Shown here: one piece after another, positions 52,271 through 60,777 of the stretch
Position numbering within the stretch: the first letter of the stretch is position 1
Layout: the number at the start of each line of letters is the position of its first letter
Assembly (NCBI GenBank): GCA_016928775.1
Contig: JAFGKD010000071.1
Coordinates: 20,164-84,163 of the forward strand
DNA from: Candidatus Zhuqueibacterota bacterium
GTDB taxonomy: Bacteria; Zhuqueibacterota; Zhuqueibacteria; Residuimicrobiales; Krinioviventaceae
Length of the DNA: 64,000 nt
Reading direction: 5' to 3'
Position numbers and translations under genes: made by a program
The notes under the pieces: generated by a model
What the model was told of the DNA's origin: nothing
The model's input: the letters and a program-made list of their open reading frames with translations, nothing else
The model's database searches: none

Positions 52271-53260
52271 GTGAGTATAAAACCTGTATCAAAAATAGCT
52301 GGAACTGGCGTAGGTATTCCAAAAAAAATAGTAACAAATTTTGATCTGGAAAAAATGGTTGACACCACTGACGAGTGGATCAGAACACGGACGGGAATTG
52401 AAACGCGTTATATCGTTGAAGAGGGTCAAAACACCTCTGATTTGGGTACAGAAGCGGCTCTGAATGCGCTGAAAGATGCCAATGTATCACCCAAAGATGT
52501 CGACGTTATTATCTTTGCGACAATTACCGGTGACGTGGGTTTCCCATCAACAGCGATTTTTGTGCAAAAGAATATAGAAGCGTTTAACGCCTCTGCCTTT
52601 GATATTCAGGCTGCCTGCACCGGATTTCTTTACGGTATGGAATTAGCGGATGCATTGATCTGCACCGGTCGTGCCAAAACCATCCTGCTCATTGGCGGAG
52701 AGACACTCTCCAGAATTACAGATTTCACTGATCGGAATACATGCGTTTTGTTTGGTGATGGTGCCGGCGCCGCAGTTTTGCAGCCGTCAGACGATGATCG
52801 TGGTGTGCTGGCAACGTTCACCAAAAGTGACGGTCGATTGTACGAGCTCCTCAAAATGGATGGAATGGGAACAAAAAATCCGCCGACATCCAGGCAGTAT
52901 ACGGAAAAAATGCAGTATATTCAAATGGAGGGACGTGACGTTTTCAAGCACGCGGTTACCTGTATGGGGGATGCCGCCGAGCTCATTCTTGAGAAAGCTA
53001 ATCTCACTTACGATGATGTCGATTTGCTCATTACCCATCAAGCCAATATCCGTATCATTGATGCGACTGCCAAACGTATCAAGATTCCAGCGGACAAAGT
53101 TTATATCAATGTCCATAAATATGGCAATACGTCCGCTGCGTCAATTCCCATAGCGATCGATGAGGCGCGAAAAACCGGGCGCTTGCAATCCGACGATGTT
53201 GCTGTTTTAGTCGCTTTCGGCGGTGGCTTTACATGGGGATCGGCTGCGGTCCGGTTTTGA
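52271..53260 (+). CDS. fabH: Beta-ketoacyl-ACP synthase III
   Basis: The 329-aa enzyme starts fatty-acid synthesis by condensing an acyl-CoA with malonyl-ACP. The start is GTG 52271 after AAGGAAA. The Cys-His-Asn triad is visible in DIQAACTGFLYG, ITHQANIRIIDA and VHKYGNTSAASIP, and the N-terminal TDEWIRTRTGIETRY region is canonical. The C-terminal VLVAFGGGFTWGSAAVRF matches the family ending. The substrate (acetyl or branched primer) cannot be decided from these motifs. Position between plsX and fabD is the standard order. Confidence 0.97.
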   Translation: MSIKPVSKIAGTGVGIPKKIVTNFDLEKMVDTTDEWIRTRTGIETRYIVEEGQNTSDLGTEAALNALKDANVSPKDVDVIIFATITGDVGFPSTAIFVQKNIEAFNASAFDIQAACTGFLYGMELADALICTGRAKTILLIGGETLSRITDFTDRNTCVLFGDGAGAAVLQPSDDDRGVLATFTKSDGRLYELLKMDGMGTKNPPTSRQYTEKMQYIQMEGRDVFKHAVTCMGDAAELILEKANLTYDDVDLLITHQANIRIIDATAKRIKIPADKVYINVHKYGNTSAASIPIAIDEARKTGRLQSDDVAVLVAFGGGFTWGSAAVRF

Positions 53261-53303
53261 GCTCATTCTTATTGTAAAGTAAAATTATAATCTGGACGAA
53301 CTT

Positions 53304-54236
53304 GTGCTAAGCATTGCCTTTTTATATCCCGGCCAGGGTTCGCAGTTTGTCGGCATGGCTAAAGATCTGTATCATACATTTGATTCGGTCAAAGAACGAT
53401 ATCTACAGGCAAATGATATTCTCGAATTTGACGTGGCCCGGCTCTCCTTTGCCGGCCCGGAAGAAGAATTGTCTCAGACAGATAAAACACAACCGGCGAT
53501 TTTTGTGCATAGCTATGTTATGTTCGAGTTGTTGAAAAATAAAAGTTACATGCCTGCGATGGCAGCCGGCCATAGCCTGGGCGAGTATTCGGCGCTCGCA
53601 ACTGCCGGCGTGTTCTCTTTTCAGCAGGGCGTGCGACTTGTAAAGCTTCGCAGTCAACTTATGCAACATGCCGGGACGCGTATTAAAGGCGCAATGGCAG
53701 CGATTATCGGATTGGATTATCAGACTGTGCACAATATATGTCAACGCGCATCGCACAGAGCGTTGGTCGATTTGGCCAATTTTAATTCGCCGGATCAGAT
53801 TGTTATCTCCGGTACAATTGAGGGTGTACAGATGGCTATGGTTATGGCCGAGAAAGAGGGCGCTCGCCGCACGATTCAACTGAATGTGAGCGGTGCATTT
53901 CATTCACCACTCATGAAACCTATTTTGGACGATTTTGTCGAGGAGCTGGAACGAATTGAATTTGGTACGCCTTCGGTGCCCATTTTCTCAAATGTAACGG
54001 GTCAACCCACGAATGATCCCGATGAAATCAGCATGTTTCTGAGAAAACAACTTTTGAGCCCCGTATTGTGGACAGAAACGATAAAACATATGATTCAGGG
54101 CGGTGTGGACACTTTTCTCGAAGTCGGCCCCGGTCGAATTTTAGCCGGATTATTGCGAAAAATAGATCGGCAAATTAATGCAATATCTGTAGGTACTGTA
54201 GAACAATTGGAAAAATTGGCGGAGAAGTTGTATTGA
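53304..54236 (+). CDS. fabD: Malonyl-CoA:ACP transacylase
   Basis: The 310-aa enzyme transfers malonyl from CoA to ACP. It starts at GTG 53304 with the conserved FLYPGQGSQFVGM. The catalytic serine is in AAGHSLGEYSALA; the arginine region KLRSQLMQ and the histidine region VSGAFHSPLM are present, and LEVGPGRILAGLLR closes the family pattern. Its stop codon (TGA) overlaps the TTG start of fabG by four bases, so translation of the two is coupled. Length and order are typical. Confidence 0.97.
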   Translation: MLSIAFLYPGQGSQFVGMAKDLYHTFDSVKERYLQANDILEFDVARLSFAGPEEELSQTDKTQPAIFVHSYVMFELLKNKSYMPAMAAGHSLGEYSALATAGVFSFQQGVRLVKLRSQLMQHAGTRIKGAMAAIIGLDYQTVHNICQRASHRALVDLANFNSPDQIVISGTIEGVQMAMVMAEKEGARRTIQLNVSGAFHSPLMKPILDDFVEELERIEFGTPSVPIFSNVTGQPTNDPDEISMFLRKQLLSPVLWTETIKHMIQGGVDTFLEVGPGRILAGLLRKIDRQINAISVGTVEQLEKLAEKLY

Positions 54237-54976
54237 TAACGTTGGAAGGAAAGGTGGCTTTGATCACAGGAGCGGCTCGCGGTATTGGAGCTGCCATTGC
54301 GTTCAAATTAGCTGATTTCGGCTGCCGTGTGACTTTGTCTGATATTGATGTGGTTGGTGCAGAAAAAACAGCTCAAGAGATTAAAAATTCCGGCGGTGAA
54401 GCCGCTGCTTTGGCAGCAGATGTTGCCAGGCTCACACAGGCGGAAAACCTCATCAAAGAAACTATTGATAAATTTGATAAAATTGATATTTTAGTCAATA
54501 ATGCCGGCATAACACGTGATAATCTTCTCATGCGCATGAGTGAAGCCGAGTGGGATGCTGTACTTGCGGTGAATCTCAAAGGAACATTTAATTGCACCAA
54601 AGCTGTGATTCGTCCGATGATGAAACAGCGCAGCGGAAAGATCATCAACATATCCTCGATAGTTGGTGTGATCGGCAACGCCGGGCAGGCCAATTACGCT
54701 GCCTCAAAAGCAGGTGTCATTGGTCTGACCAAATCTGTTGCCAAGGAGGTTGGCTCACGCAATATTCAAGTGAATGCTGTAGCACCAGGCTATATTTTGA
54801 CTGAAATGACAAAAGACCTGCCGGAATCTGCAAAAGAAGCTTTTTTAACCGTTATTCCATTACAACGTGCGGGACACGCGGACGATGTCGCGAACACGGT
54901 GTTGTTTTTAGCAAGCCCATTGTCGGACTATATCACGGGACAGGTCCTGCATGTTGATGGCGGAATGGTCATGTAA
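54233..54976 (+). CDS. fabG: 3-oxoacyl-ACP reductase
   Basis: The 247-aa SDR enzyme reduces 3-oxoacyl-ACP with NADPH. The start is TTG 54233, overlapping the fabD stop (TTGA), and gives the expected MITLEGKVALITGAARGIGA. The TGxxxGIG cofactor motif, NNAG (residues ~87-90), the catalytic Ser in ISSIVG and Tyr-Lys in YAASKAG are all visible, with the C-terminal GQVLHVDGGMVM. No separate Shine-Dalgarno sequence is seen, consistent with coupled translation. acpP follows after 51 nt. Confidence 0.97.
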   Translation: MITLEGKVALITGAARGIGAAIAFKLADFGCRVTLSDIDVVGAEKTAQEIKNSGGEAAALAADVARLTQAENLIKETIDKFDKIDILVNNAGITRDNLLMRMSEAEWDAVLAVNLKGTFNCTKAVIRPMMKQRSGKIINISSIVGVIGNAGQANYAASKAGVIGLTKSVAKEVGSRNIQVNAVAPGYILTEMTKDLPESAKEAFLTVIPLQRAGHADDVANTVLFLASPLSDYITGQVLHVDGGMVM

Positions 54977-55027
54977 ATTGAATAGTGATTACAACCCAAT
55001 TTAACTCTAATCTTAGGAGGAATTGCA

Positions 55028-55264
55028 ATGTCCGTGGAAGATCGCGTAAAAGAAATCATCGTTGAGCAGTTAGGCGTGGATGCCAGCGAAGTTACCGAGA
55101 GTGCCTCTTTCATCGACGACTTGGGGGCCGATTCGCTCGATACTGTCGAACTGGTTATGGCGTTTGAGGAAGAGTTCGGTATTGAAATACCGGATGAGGA
55201 AGCGGAAAAAATTCAAACCGTTGGCGATGCGCTTAACTATATGAGAAAAAAACAAGGTAACTAG
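55028..55264 (+). CDS. acpP: Acyl carrier protein
   Basis: The 78-aa acidic protein carries fatty-acyl chains on a phosphopantetheine arm attached to the serine in [18 protein letters not shown]. The start ATG 55028 has a strong TAGGAGG upstream, consistent with the high expression expected of ACP. The sequence matches the type II FAS ACP family over its full length. It is followed by a strong intrinsic terminator, so the upstream operon probably ends here for much of its transcription. Confidence 0.98.
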   Translation: MSVEDRVKEIIVEQLGVDASEVTESASFIDDLGADSLDTVELVMAFEEEFGIEIPDEEAEKIQTVGDALNYMRKKQGN

Positions 55265-55282
55265 ATATCGCAAAGCTATAAT

Positions 55283-55314
55283 TGAGGGATAGCCTGTTCT
55301 ATCCCTCATTTTTT
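55283..55314 (+). terminator. Strong intrinsic terminator between acpP and fabF
   Basis: TGAGGGATAG (55283-55292) pairs with CTATCCCTCA (55299-55308) around a 6-nt loop and is followed by TTTTTT. It lies 19 nt after the acpP stop and 95 nt before fabF. Confidence 0.88.
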
Positions 55315-55408
55315 CCTCTTTTATCCCGTCAATAAAGTGCAACAACACAATGTCCAGTGAAAAAAACCATTTCGCCTGTACATACCAGTTCTAATCTAAA
55401 GGTGACGT

Positions 55409-56653
55409 ATGGAGCTTAAGCGAGTTGTCGTGACAGGTTTGGGGGCAATAACACCCATTGGGAACAACGTTGATGCCTATTGGGACAACCTTCAAAAGGG
55501 AACGAGTGGCACCGGTCCACTGACATTGATTGATCCCGAGCCCCATAAAACCAAAATTGCTGCTGAAGTTAAAGATTTTGATCCAACAGCATTTATCGAT
55601 CGGAAAGAAGCGCGACGCATGGAGCGATTCACCCATTTTGCCATCGTCGCTGCTGATGAAGCGATTGCTGATTCCGGCATCAATTTTCAAAATGTTGATA
55701 CCGACTATTTTGGCGCTATCGTCGCATCCGGCATCGGTGGCATGCCGACGTTCGAGAAACAGTATGAAAACTATTTGAGCGGCGGTCCACGCAAGGTGAG
55801 TCCTTTTTTTATCCCAATGCTCATCGCTGATATTTCCGCCGGCTATATTTCAATCAAACATGGTTTGAAAGGTATTAACTATTGCACGACATCGGCATGC
55901 GCATCGGCCTCGCACGCGATTGGCGAGGCGTTTAACTCGATTCGCTTTGGCCGCGCTATTGGCATGTTGGCTGGCGGCAGCGAGGCGTCCACCACGGTGA
56001 TGGGTGTTTCCGGTTTTAACGCCCTGCAGGCGCTCTCCACCCGGAATGATAGTCCGGAAACTGCGAGCCGTCCGTTTGATTTGCATCGAGATGGTTTTAT
56101 CATGGGTGAAGGTGCTGCTATTCTCGTTTTGGAAGAGTTGGGACATGCGCGAGCGCGTGGCGCCAGGATTTACGGCGAAATTGTCGGCGTTGGTTTTACT
56201 GCCGATGCGTATCATATCACCGCGCCCATTCCGGGTGGTGATGGCGCAATGCGGGCGATGAATATCGCTATAAAAGATGCCGGTATCGAACCATCAGATA
56301 TTGATTATATAAATGCGCACGGCACGTCCACAGTCTATAATGACAAGGTCGAAACCGAAGCGATCAAAAAAGCATTCGGTGAGCACGCTTACCATCTCTA
56401 CATAAGCTCGACAAAATCCATGGTTGGGCATCTGCTTGGTGCGTCGGGTGCGGTGGAATCAGTGGCCACGCTGCTGGGATTGGAGCAGGGCATCATTCAT
56501 CCGACCATCAACTACGAGACACCTGATCCCGAATGCGATCTGAATTACGTCCCTAACAAAGCCATTAAAAAAGACTTTACCTACGCTTTGTCCAATTCTT
56601 TTGGATTCGGCGGCCACAACGTCTGCCTCGCTTTTAAGAAATATATCGAATAA
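55409..56653 (+). CDS. fabF: Beta-ketoacyl-ACP synthase II
   Basis: The 414-aa condensing enzyme elongates fatty acids using malonyl-ACP. The N-terminus RVVVTGLGAITPIGN is canonical. The nucleophile Cys is in CTTSACASASHAIGEAF; the two histidines lie in INAHGTSTVYNDKVE and KSMVGHLLGASGAVES; SNSFGFGGHNVCLAF ends the family pattern. It follows acpP as usual but behind a clear terminator, so it may have its own promoter or be expressed by readthrough. rnc begins 23 nt after its stop. Confidence 0.97.
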   Translation: MELKRVVVTGLGAITPIGNNVDAYWDNLQKGTSGTGPLTLIDPEPHKTKIAAEVKDFDPTAFIDRKEARRMERFTHFAIVAADEAIADSGINFQNVDTDYFGAIVASGIGGMPTFEKQYENYLSGGPRKVSPFFIPMLIADISAGYISIKHGLKGINYCTTSACASASHAIGEAFNSIRFGRAIGMLAGGSEASTTVMGVSGFNALQALSTRNDSPETASRPFDLHRDGFIMGEGAAILVLEELGHARARGARIYGEIVGVGFTADAYHITAPIPGGDGAMRAMNIAIKDAGIEPSDIDYINAHGTSTVYNDKVETEAIKKAFGEHAYHLYISSTKSMVGHLLGASGAVESVATLLGLEQGIIHPTINYETPDPECDLNYVPNKAIKKDFTYALSNSFGFGGHNVCLAFKKYIE

Positions 56654-56676
56654 CTTGCAAAGATTTTAGAATTGCT

Positions 56677-57438
56677 ATGAGTACCAATCGGTTTCGCTTT
56701 TTCGTTCAGTTTTTCAAAAAAAAGAGTGCACCTGTCGACAAAACAGTTCAGATTGATGACCTCTACAGTCGACTTCATTATACCTTTAAAAATCCGCCCA
56801 TCCTCCTTCAGGCATTAAAACACCGCTCATATCTCATCAGAACAGGAGAAGGGCGCAGCGCCTCAAATGAGCGACTCGAATTGTTGGGTGATGCCGTGCT
56901 TGGCCTGGTTGTGACCGAATTCCTCTATAAAATTTATCCGAATGAGACGGAAGGTATCCTGACAAACTACAAGTCACTCCTGGTGAGTGGACGACTTTTG
57001 GCGAGGGTGGCGAAGGAAATTGGGCTTGGACAACACCTGTTGATGAACGAGTCCGAAGCCCGCTCCGGTGGTCGCAAACGAAGCTCTATACTTGCAGATG
57101 CTGTCGAAGCCGTCATTGGTGCTATCTATCTTGATGGCGGCCTGGACCAGGCGCGGCTTTTTATTCATAGAAATATCACCAATCGTCTCAACGAGTTGCT
57201 GCAGGATGATCACCTTCGTAATAACAAGAGTTTGCTGCAAGAATATTGTCAGAGCCTGAATCTGAATGGTCCCTACTATCGTGTCGATGAAGAGAGTGGT
57301 CCCGATCATCTCAAGGTTTTTACGGTTTCTGCTGTCATTAATGGTCGAGCTGTCGGGATCGGCACCGGAACGTCAAAAAAGAAAGCCGAACAGTCTGCAG
57401 CAAATCAAGCACTCCGGGAACTTGCGCTCATTGATTGA
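56677..57438 (+). CDS. rnc: Ribonuclease III
   Basis: The 253-aa endonuclease cuts double-stranded RNA in rRNA and mRNA processing. The catalytic domain has the signature NERLELLGDAVLGLVV (residues ~63-78) and ADAVEAVIGAIYLDGG. The C-terminal dsRNA-binding domain covers about 180-250 (LLQEYCQSLNLNGPYYRV, then GTGTSKKKAEQSAANQAL). The first ~30 residues are a basic extension rich in Phe and Lys. It is the last gene of the housekeeping block; after it the sequence enters a region of broken genes. Confidence 0.97.
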   Translation: MSTNRFRFFVQFFKKKSAPVDKTVQIDDLYSRLHYTFKNPPILLQALKHRSYLIRTGEGRSASNERLELLGDAVLGLVVTEFLYKIYPNETEGILTNYKSLLVSGRLLARVAKEIGLGQHLLMNESEARSGGRKRSSILADAVEAVIGAIYLDGGLDQARLFIHRNITNRLNELLQDDHLRNNKSLLQEYCQSLNLNGPYYRVDEESGPDHLKVFTVSAVINGRAVGIGTGTSKKKAEQSAANQALRELALID

Positions 57439-57680
57439 TCATCTGATATGCTCCGCAGCATGCTTTATGGGCACGTGCGTGGCACTTTTGCCGGAGCCAA
57501 TAAAAGAGCGCAAGGGATTAATGGAGAAAGTGCATCAGGGAAGGTATAAAAAGTCGTTATACATTATATTAACAGTCCAGATATTAAGCGACCGAAACAA
57601 TTTGACAACAAACAGGGCAGCTTGCAATTTTTTTAATAGAACACTGATTTAACGGATCGAACGATGGTCAATCACTTTCA
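57439..57680. repeat. Intergenic stretch with a dispersed repeat
   Basis: No gene is supported between rnc and the remnant that ends at 57681. Positions 57643-57665 (AATAGAACACTGATTTAACG, then GAT) match the repeat at 43813-43845. The remainder has no recognisable feature. Confidence 0.6.
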
Positions 57681-58074
57681 TCAAGCTTTTCCCAGTGTTC
57701 CGGCTGTTTGCTTTTCCTGCACCAGTGTGTAAAGTTCCTTGCCGAGCACGTCATAGACTTTGACCGTCACAAAAGAGGCGCGCGGTAGCGAGTACTCGAT
57801 GGTGGTGACGAGATTGAAGGGAGTGGGGTAGTTTTGTTTGAGAAGAAATGTTTGCGGTGACTTCAGGTGCGATGCCGGTCGGTAGCGGAGGTGAAACAGT
57901 GGTCAAATCCCTAATGAACGTTCCAACTATGCCGTAATTGGTCGTTCCCCAACCGCAAGTTGGATTGACAGAGCAGATGCCATTGAATACGTCGTCATTG
58001 AGTATTTGCCAGGTATCGCCGCCATTGAGTGAACAGATGAATCCGCCAGTGGTGCTGGCAGCCATAATCTGATA
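57681..58074 (-). pseudogene. Frameshifted remnant of a secreted protein with sorting domain
   Basis: Two overlapping - strand frames join to one ancestral protein. The upstream part (ATG 58065; AASTTGGFICSLNGGDTWQI, then VNPTCGWGTTNYGIVG) looks like a BNR/YCF48-type propeller end and a linker (VSPPLPTGIAPEV). Near 57857-57872 the frame slips by one base. The other frame then encodes a sorting domain (LLKQNYPTPFNLVTTIEYSL, FVTVKVYDVLGKELYTLVQE). It stops at QTAGTLGKA, about 30 residues before the normal end of such domains. The 5' end is also missing: a stop lies four codons upstream. It abuts the IS remnant, which probably caused part of the loss. Confidence 0.75.
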
Positions 58075-59434
58075 CCTAAATTTCTAAATTGAATTTGATT
58101 TTCAAAAAATTTACTCCCATTGGGGAGCATCATACGGTTTCATTGAACTACAAAGATTCGCTTTGCACGTATTGATCGTCTTTCTTTAGAAAAAGTCATG
58201 GATTAGCTGTCGTCAAGACGTAGATTCGCCTGCTGTGATACAGCTATCTTGTAAAAATATTGGCTCTGCTATTGGTTGTCAATTCATACTGTCAGCAAAA
58301 GTCAGCCATTGTTCTTTGAAAAGATAGTACTCGTACAGTCGAAGTTTGGGTTTACGGCTGCCATAGAACTCGGCGGGCACGCGTATAAACCAGTTCCGAA
58401 AGGTATTATGTTCTTGTCGATGTAACCGGGTGTCCTTTTGTCGCGCCATTACCGAGAGATTGTAAGCCAAAACACTCAGTTGCCACAGAATATCATTCGC
58501 CCAAAAATCATTCGTTAATGTCATGCCGGCCAAAAGTTGATTTTTGACCTGCTCGATCCAGTTTTCACTGGTTGACCGTTGCTTGTAACATTCATGCGCA
58601 GCCCAGGCATCCAGGTCCCGATTCGTGCAATAGCAGGCATATTTATAAACGGGCCCCCATTCGGTTTTGCCGAAAAAAGTTTTCTCTTCATACTTTTCGA
58701 TCCGGCGCACAGCTTTGAGTTGCCTCGGTTTTTTCCAGTCTTTGCATTGATACGAAAACTCACAAATCCACACGTGGGAATGTCCCTCTACCGGACGCCA
58801 CTGTTGTTTGGCCAGCAAGTCCTTGAGTCTTTTGAATTTAACCTTGACCAGATATTCCCATCCCATCTCTTCCAGCCAGTCGAATAAGGGGCCACTGAAA
58901 AAGCCGCTGTCGGCTCGAAAAAAGATACGCTCCGATTCCGGCAGATATGTCGACGATTGCTTGAGAAAATCCACAATCCCGTTGGACGTATAAGCTGAAC
59001 CGGATCGAAACCAGCTGTTGACGACCGACTTGGTATCGCTTAAAAACAGCAGCAATGGATGGTAGCTTTTCGCGCCTCTTTTGTGTGGATTGTAACCCAT
59101 GGCCGCGCCGTCTTGATTGCCGTAGACCGTTTTCACTGTAGAATCCGCATCCAATACCTGCTGCTTCACATGAAGGGCTTCGATTTGGCGATACAGTCGT
59201 CGGCCGTTGAGTTCCTCTAATTGTCGGGCGCCGGATTCACCAAGTGCTTTGAAACGAGTGGAAATCATGTCCTTGTTTATGCCGTTTGGCAGACCCAGCA
59301 AAGCTTTCACAAGAATATCGGCTGTAAAGACAAAAGACAGAAATATTGCTGAGATGGGAAACACCGCACAGCGATGCCGCAATAACGGAAAGCATCAATT
59401 GGCTGGTTTGATATTTTGTCGCGTTTGACATCAT
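58075..59434 (-). mobile_element. Degenerate IS1380-type insertion sequence
   Basis: The element is recognised by its transposase remnant. The upstream boundary lies near 59431-59435, where PD40 coding sequence (VEWYQYWA) changes to transposase sequence. The downstream boundary is somewhere between 58075 and 58278 and cannot be fixed. No terminal inverted repeats or target duplication were found. The element separates two broken genes. Confidence 0.7.
58279..59431 (-). pseudogene. IS1380-family transposase, 5'-truncated and frameshifted
   Basis: The main frame encodes 348 recognisable residues: LDADSTVKTVYGNQDGAAMG (first Asp), FFRADSGFFSG (second Asp) and ENWIEQVKNQLLAG (Glu region), the DDE pattern of IS1380-type transposases. 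The N-terminal piece (MSNATKYQTSQLMLSVIAAS, then LCGVSHLSNISVF) is in another frame. The two are joined if one copy of a 7-bp tandem duplication is removed (AAAGACA twice, + strand 59326-59339). About 50-60 N-terminal residues usual in the family are missing. The gene is therefore inactive as it stands. Confidence 0.85.
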
Positions 59435-59845
59435 TCGCTTCGCCCAGTACTGATACCATTCAACATCAAACAACTTTGTGGTATCGCCGCCATCCGAGGG
59501 AATCGTATATATGCCATCAGCATCCGTGTAACAGAGTGCGAAAGCAATCGTCTTTCCATCCGGTGACCAAACCGGACTCATGGCGCCGTAAAATTGTGTC
59601 AAACGCCGGATATCGCCTCCTACCACCGGTTTGATGTAAATATCCCAGCCGCCATACCCATCCATATTTGAGCAAAAGGCGATCTTTTTGCCATCCGGTG
59701 AAAACGCGGGATCATCTTCAAGGCCAGGAAGACTGGTGAACTGGCGGATGCGATAGTTCTGCTCAGGTTCATCTCGCTGTTGTAGCAGATACGCAATGAG
59801 AAAAGCGACAACGGTGAAAACGGAGAATAAAAAGAGAGAGATCAT
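59435..59845 (-). pseudogene. PD40/TolB-like propeller part of a kinase receptor, truncated
   Basis: This stretch encodes a TM helix (MISLFLFSVFTVVAFLIAYL) and about two and a half PD40 repeats (DDPAFSPDGKKIAFCSN, SPVWSPDGKTIAFAL). It is in the same frame as the kinase domain upstream, separated from it by one TAA (59867-59869) and seven codons. Ser/Thr kinases joined by a TM helix to PD40 propellers are a known receptor type. The propeller is cut after DVEWYQYWA by the IS remnant. The ATG at 59845 could be an internal restart, but no good ribosome-binding site is visible. Confidence 0.8.
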
Positions 59846-59866
59846 TCGTCTTTTTCTTTGTTTTCT

Positions 59867-60691
59867 TTACGATAATGTTAGTAAATGTTCTTGTTCTTCG
59901 TCAGCAAGTATCCGCAAATCAGACAGCACATCGGCCATCTTTTGATACCGCTTATGAACTTCCTTTTGCAATAATTTCGTGATTGTTTTTTCAAGAGGAT
60001 GTTCCTGTTCGTTGATTGATTCCGGCTCTTCGTTGAGTATAGAATAAATCATCTCTTCTGCAAAATCCCCACGAAAAGGACGCTGACCGTCAAGCATTTC
60101 ATATAAAATGACACCGACCGCCCAGATATCGGTGCGAAAATCGATAGCTTTTCCCATCAGCTGTTCCGGCGACATGTAAGCTAAAGTGCCGGATGTTGAT
60201 CTTTGAGCACCTTGTCGAGAAACCAACTCACCCACACCAAAATCAAGAATTTTAACATCACCTTCAGGCGTGATGATGATATTTTCCGGTTTGAGATCCA
60301 GATGCATAATACTTTTGGCGTGCGCTTTTTCCAATCCCCGGCAGGGTTGTTGCGTGATGTCAAGCGCTTCTTCGATATCAACAGGCCCAGCCGAAATTTT
60401 GTGGCGCAGCGTCTCACCTTCATAATAGGCCATAATAATAAAGTATTGGCCGTCGTCGGATTGGCTGATTTCATGAATGGTGCAAATATTCTGATGATCC
60501 AGGGCTGAGGCAGTTTGTGCTTCGCGGATGAAGCGTTCGACGGCCTGCGGATCAATGGTTAGCTCCGGCGACAAAAATTTGAGAGCGACAAAGCGTTTCA
60601 AGGCGATGTCCTCGGCTTTATAGACTTCACCCATCCCAGCCTGACCAATGAGCTCAAGAATTTTATAATGTGAAATGGTCATACCAACCAT
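59867..60691 (-). CDS. Ser/Thr protein kinase domain, separated from its receptor part by a stop
   Basis: The 274-aa product has a Hanks-type kinase domain at about residues 9-265. The glycine loop is GQAGMGEVYKAED (second Gly of GxGxxG replaced by Ala) and the ATP lysine is K38 in VALKFL. The catalytic loop is HLDLKPEN with Asp132 (the usual Arg of HRD is Leu), DFG lies at 150-152 and MSPEQL in the activation segment. An HRD-to-HLD change suggests non-RD-type regulation or weakened activity. It stops at LLTLS just before the TM helix that continues in frame after the TAA. Start could be ATG 60682. As it stands it would be a soluble kinase or an inactive fragment. Confidence 0.82.
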   Translation of the reverse strand: MVGMTISHYKILELIGQAGMGEVYKAEDIALKRFVALKFLSPELTIDPQAVERFIREAQTASALDHQNICTIHEISQSDDGQYFIIMAYYEGETLRHKISAGPVDIEEALDITQQPCRGLEKAHAKSIMHLDLKPENIIITPEGDVKILDFGVGELVSRQGAQRSTSGTLAYMSPEQLMGKAIDFRTDIWAVGVILYEMLDGQRPFRGDFAEEMIYSILNEEPESINEQEHPLEKTITKLLQKEVHKRYQKMADVLSDLRILADEEQEHLLTLS

Positions 60692-60760
60692 GTGTGGAAT
60701 CCTGACATTGAGAAAAATTTTTGCAGGCCATTTTCGCTGTTATCATACGCCGGCATATGT

Positions 60761-60776
60761 GCGACATAAATGTCGC
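60761..60776. repeat. Short palindrome GCGACAT-AA-ATGTCGC
   Basis: A perfect 7-bp inverted repeat with a 2-nt centre lies between the kinase gene and the stop codon of the regulator fragment. It could be an operator or a small dispersed repeat; nothing decides between these. Confidence 0.4.
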
Positions 60777-60777
60777 G

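Noticed and set aside
57266..57652. 128-codon + strand frame past rnc
   Set aside because: The first half overlaps the dsRNA-binding domain of rnc in another frame and the rest is intergenic repeat; no family features.
59326..59339. Programmed frameshifting in the transposase
   Set aside because: The frame change is explained by an exact 7-bp duplication, not by a slippery heptamer with a downstream structure, and the N-terminus is truncated as well.
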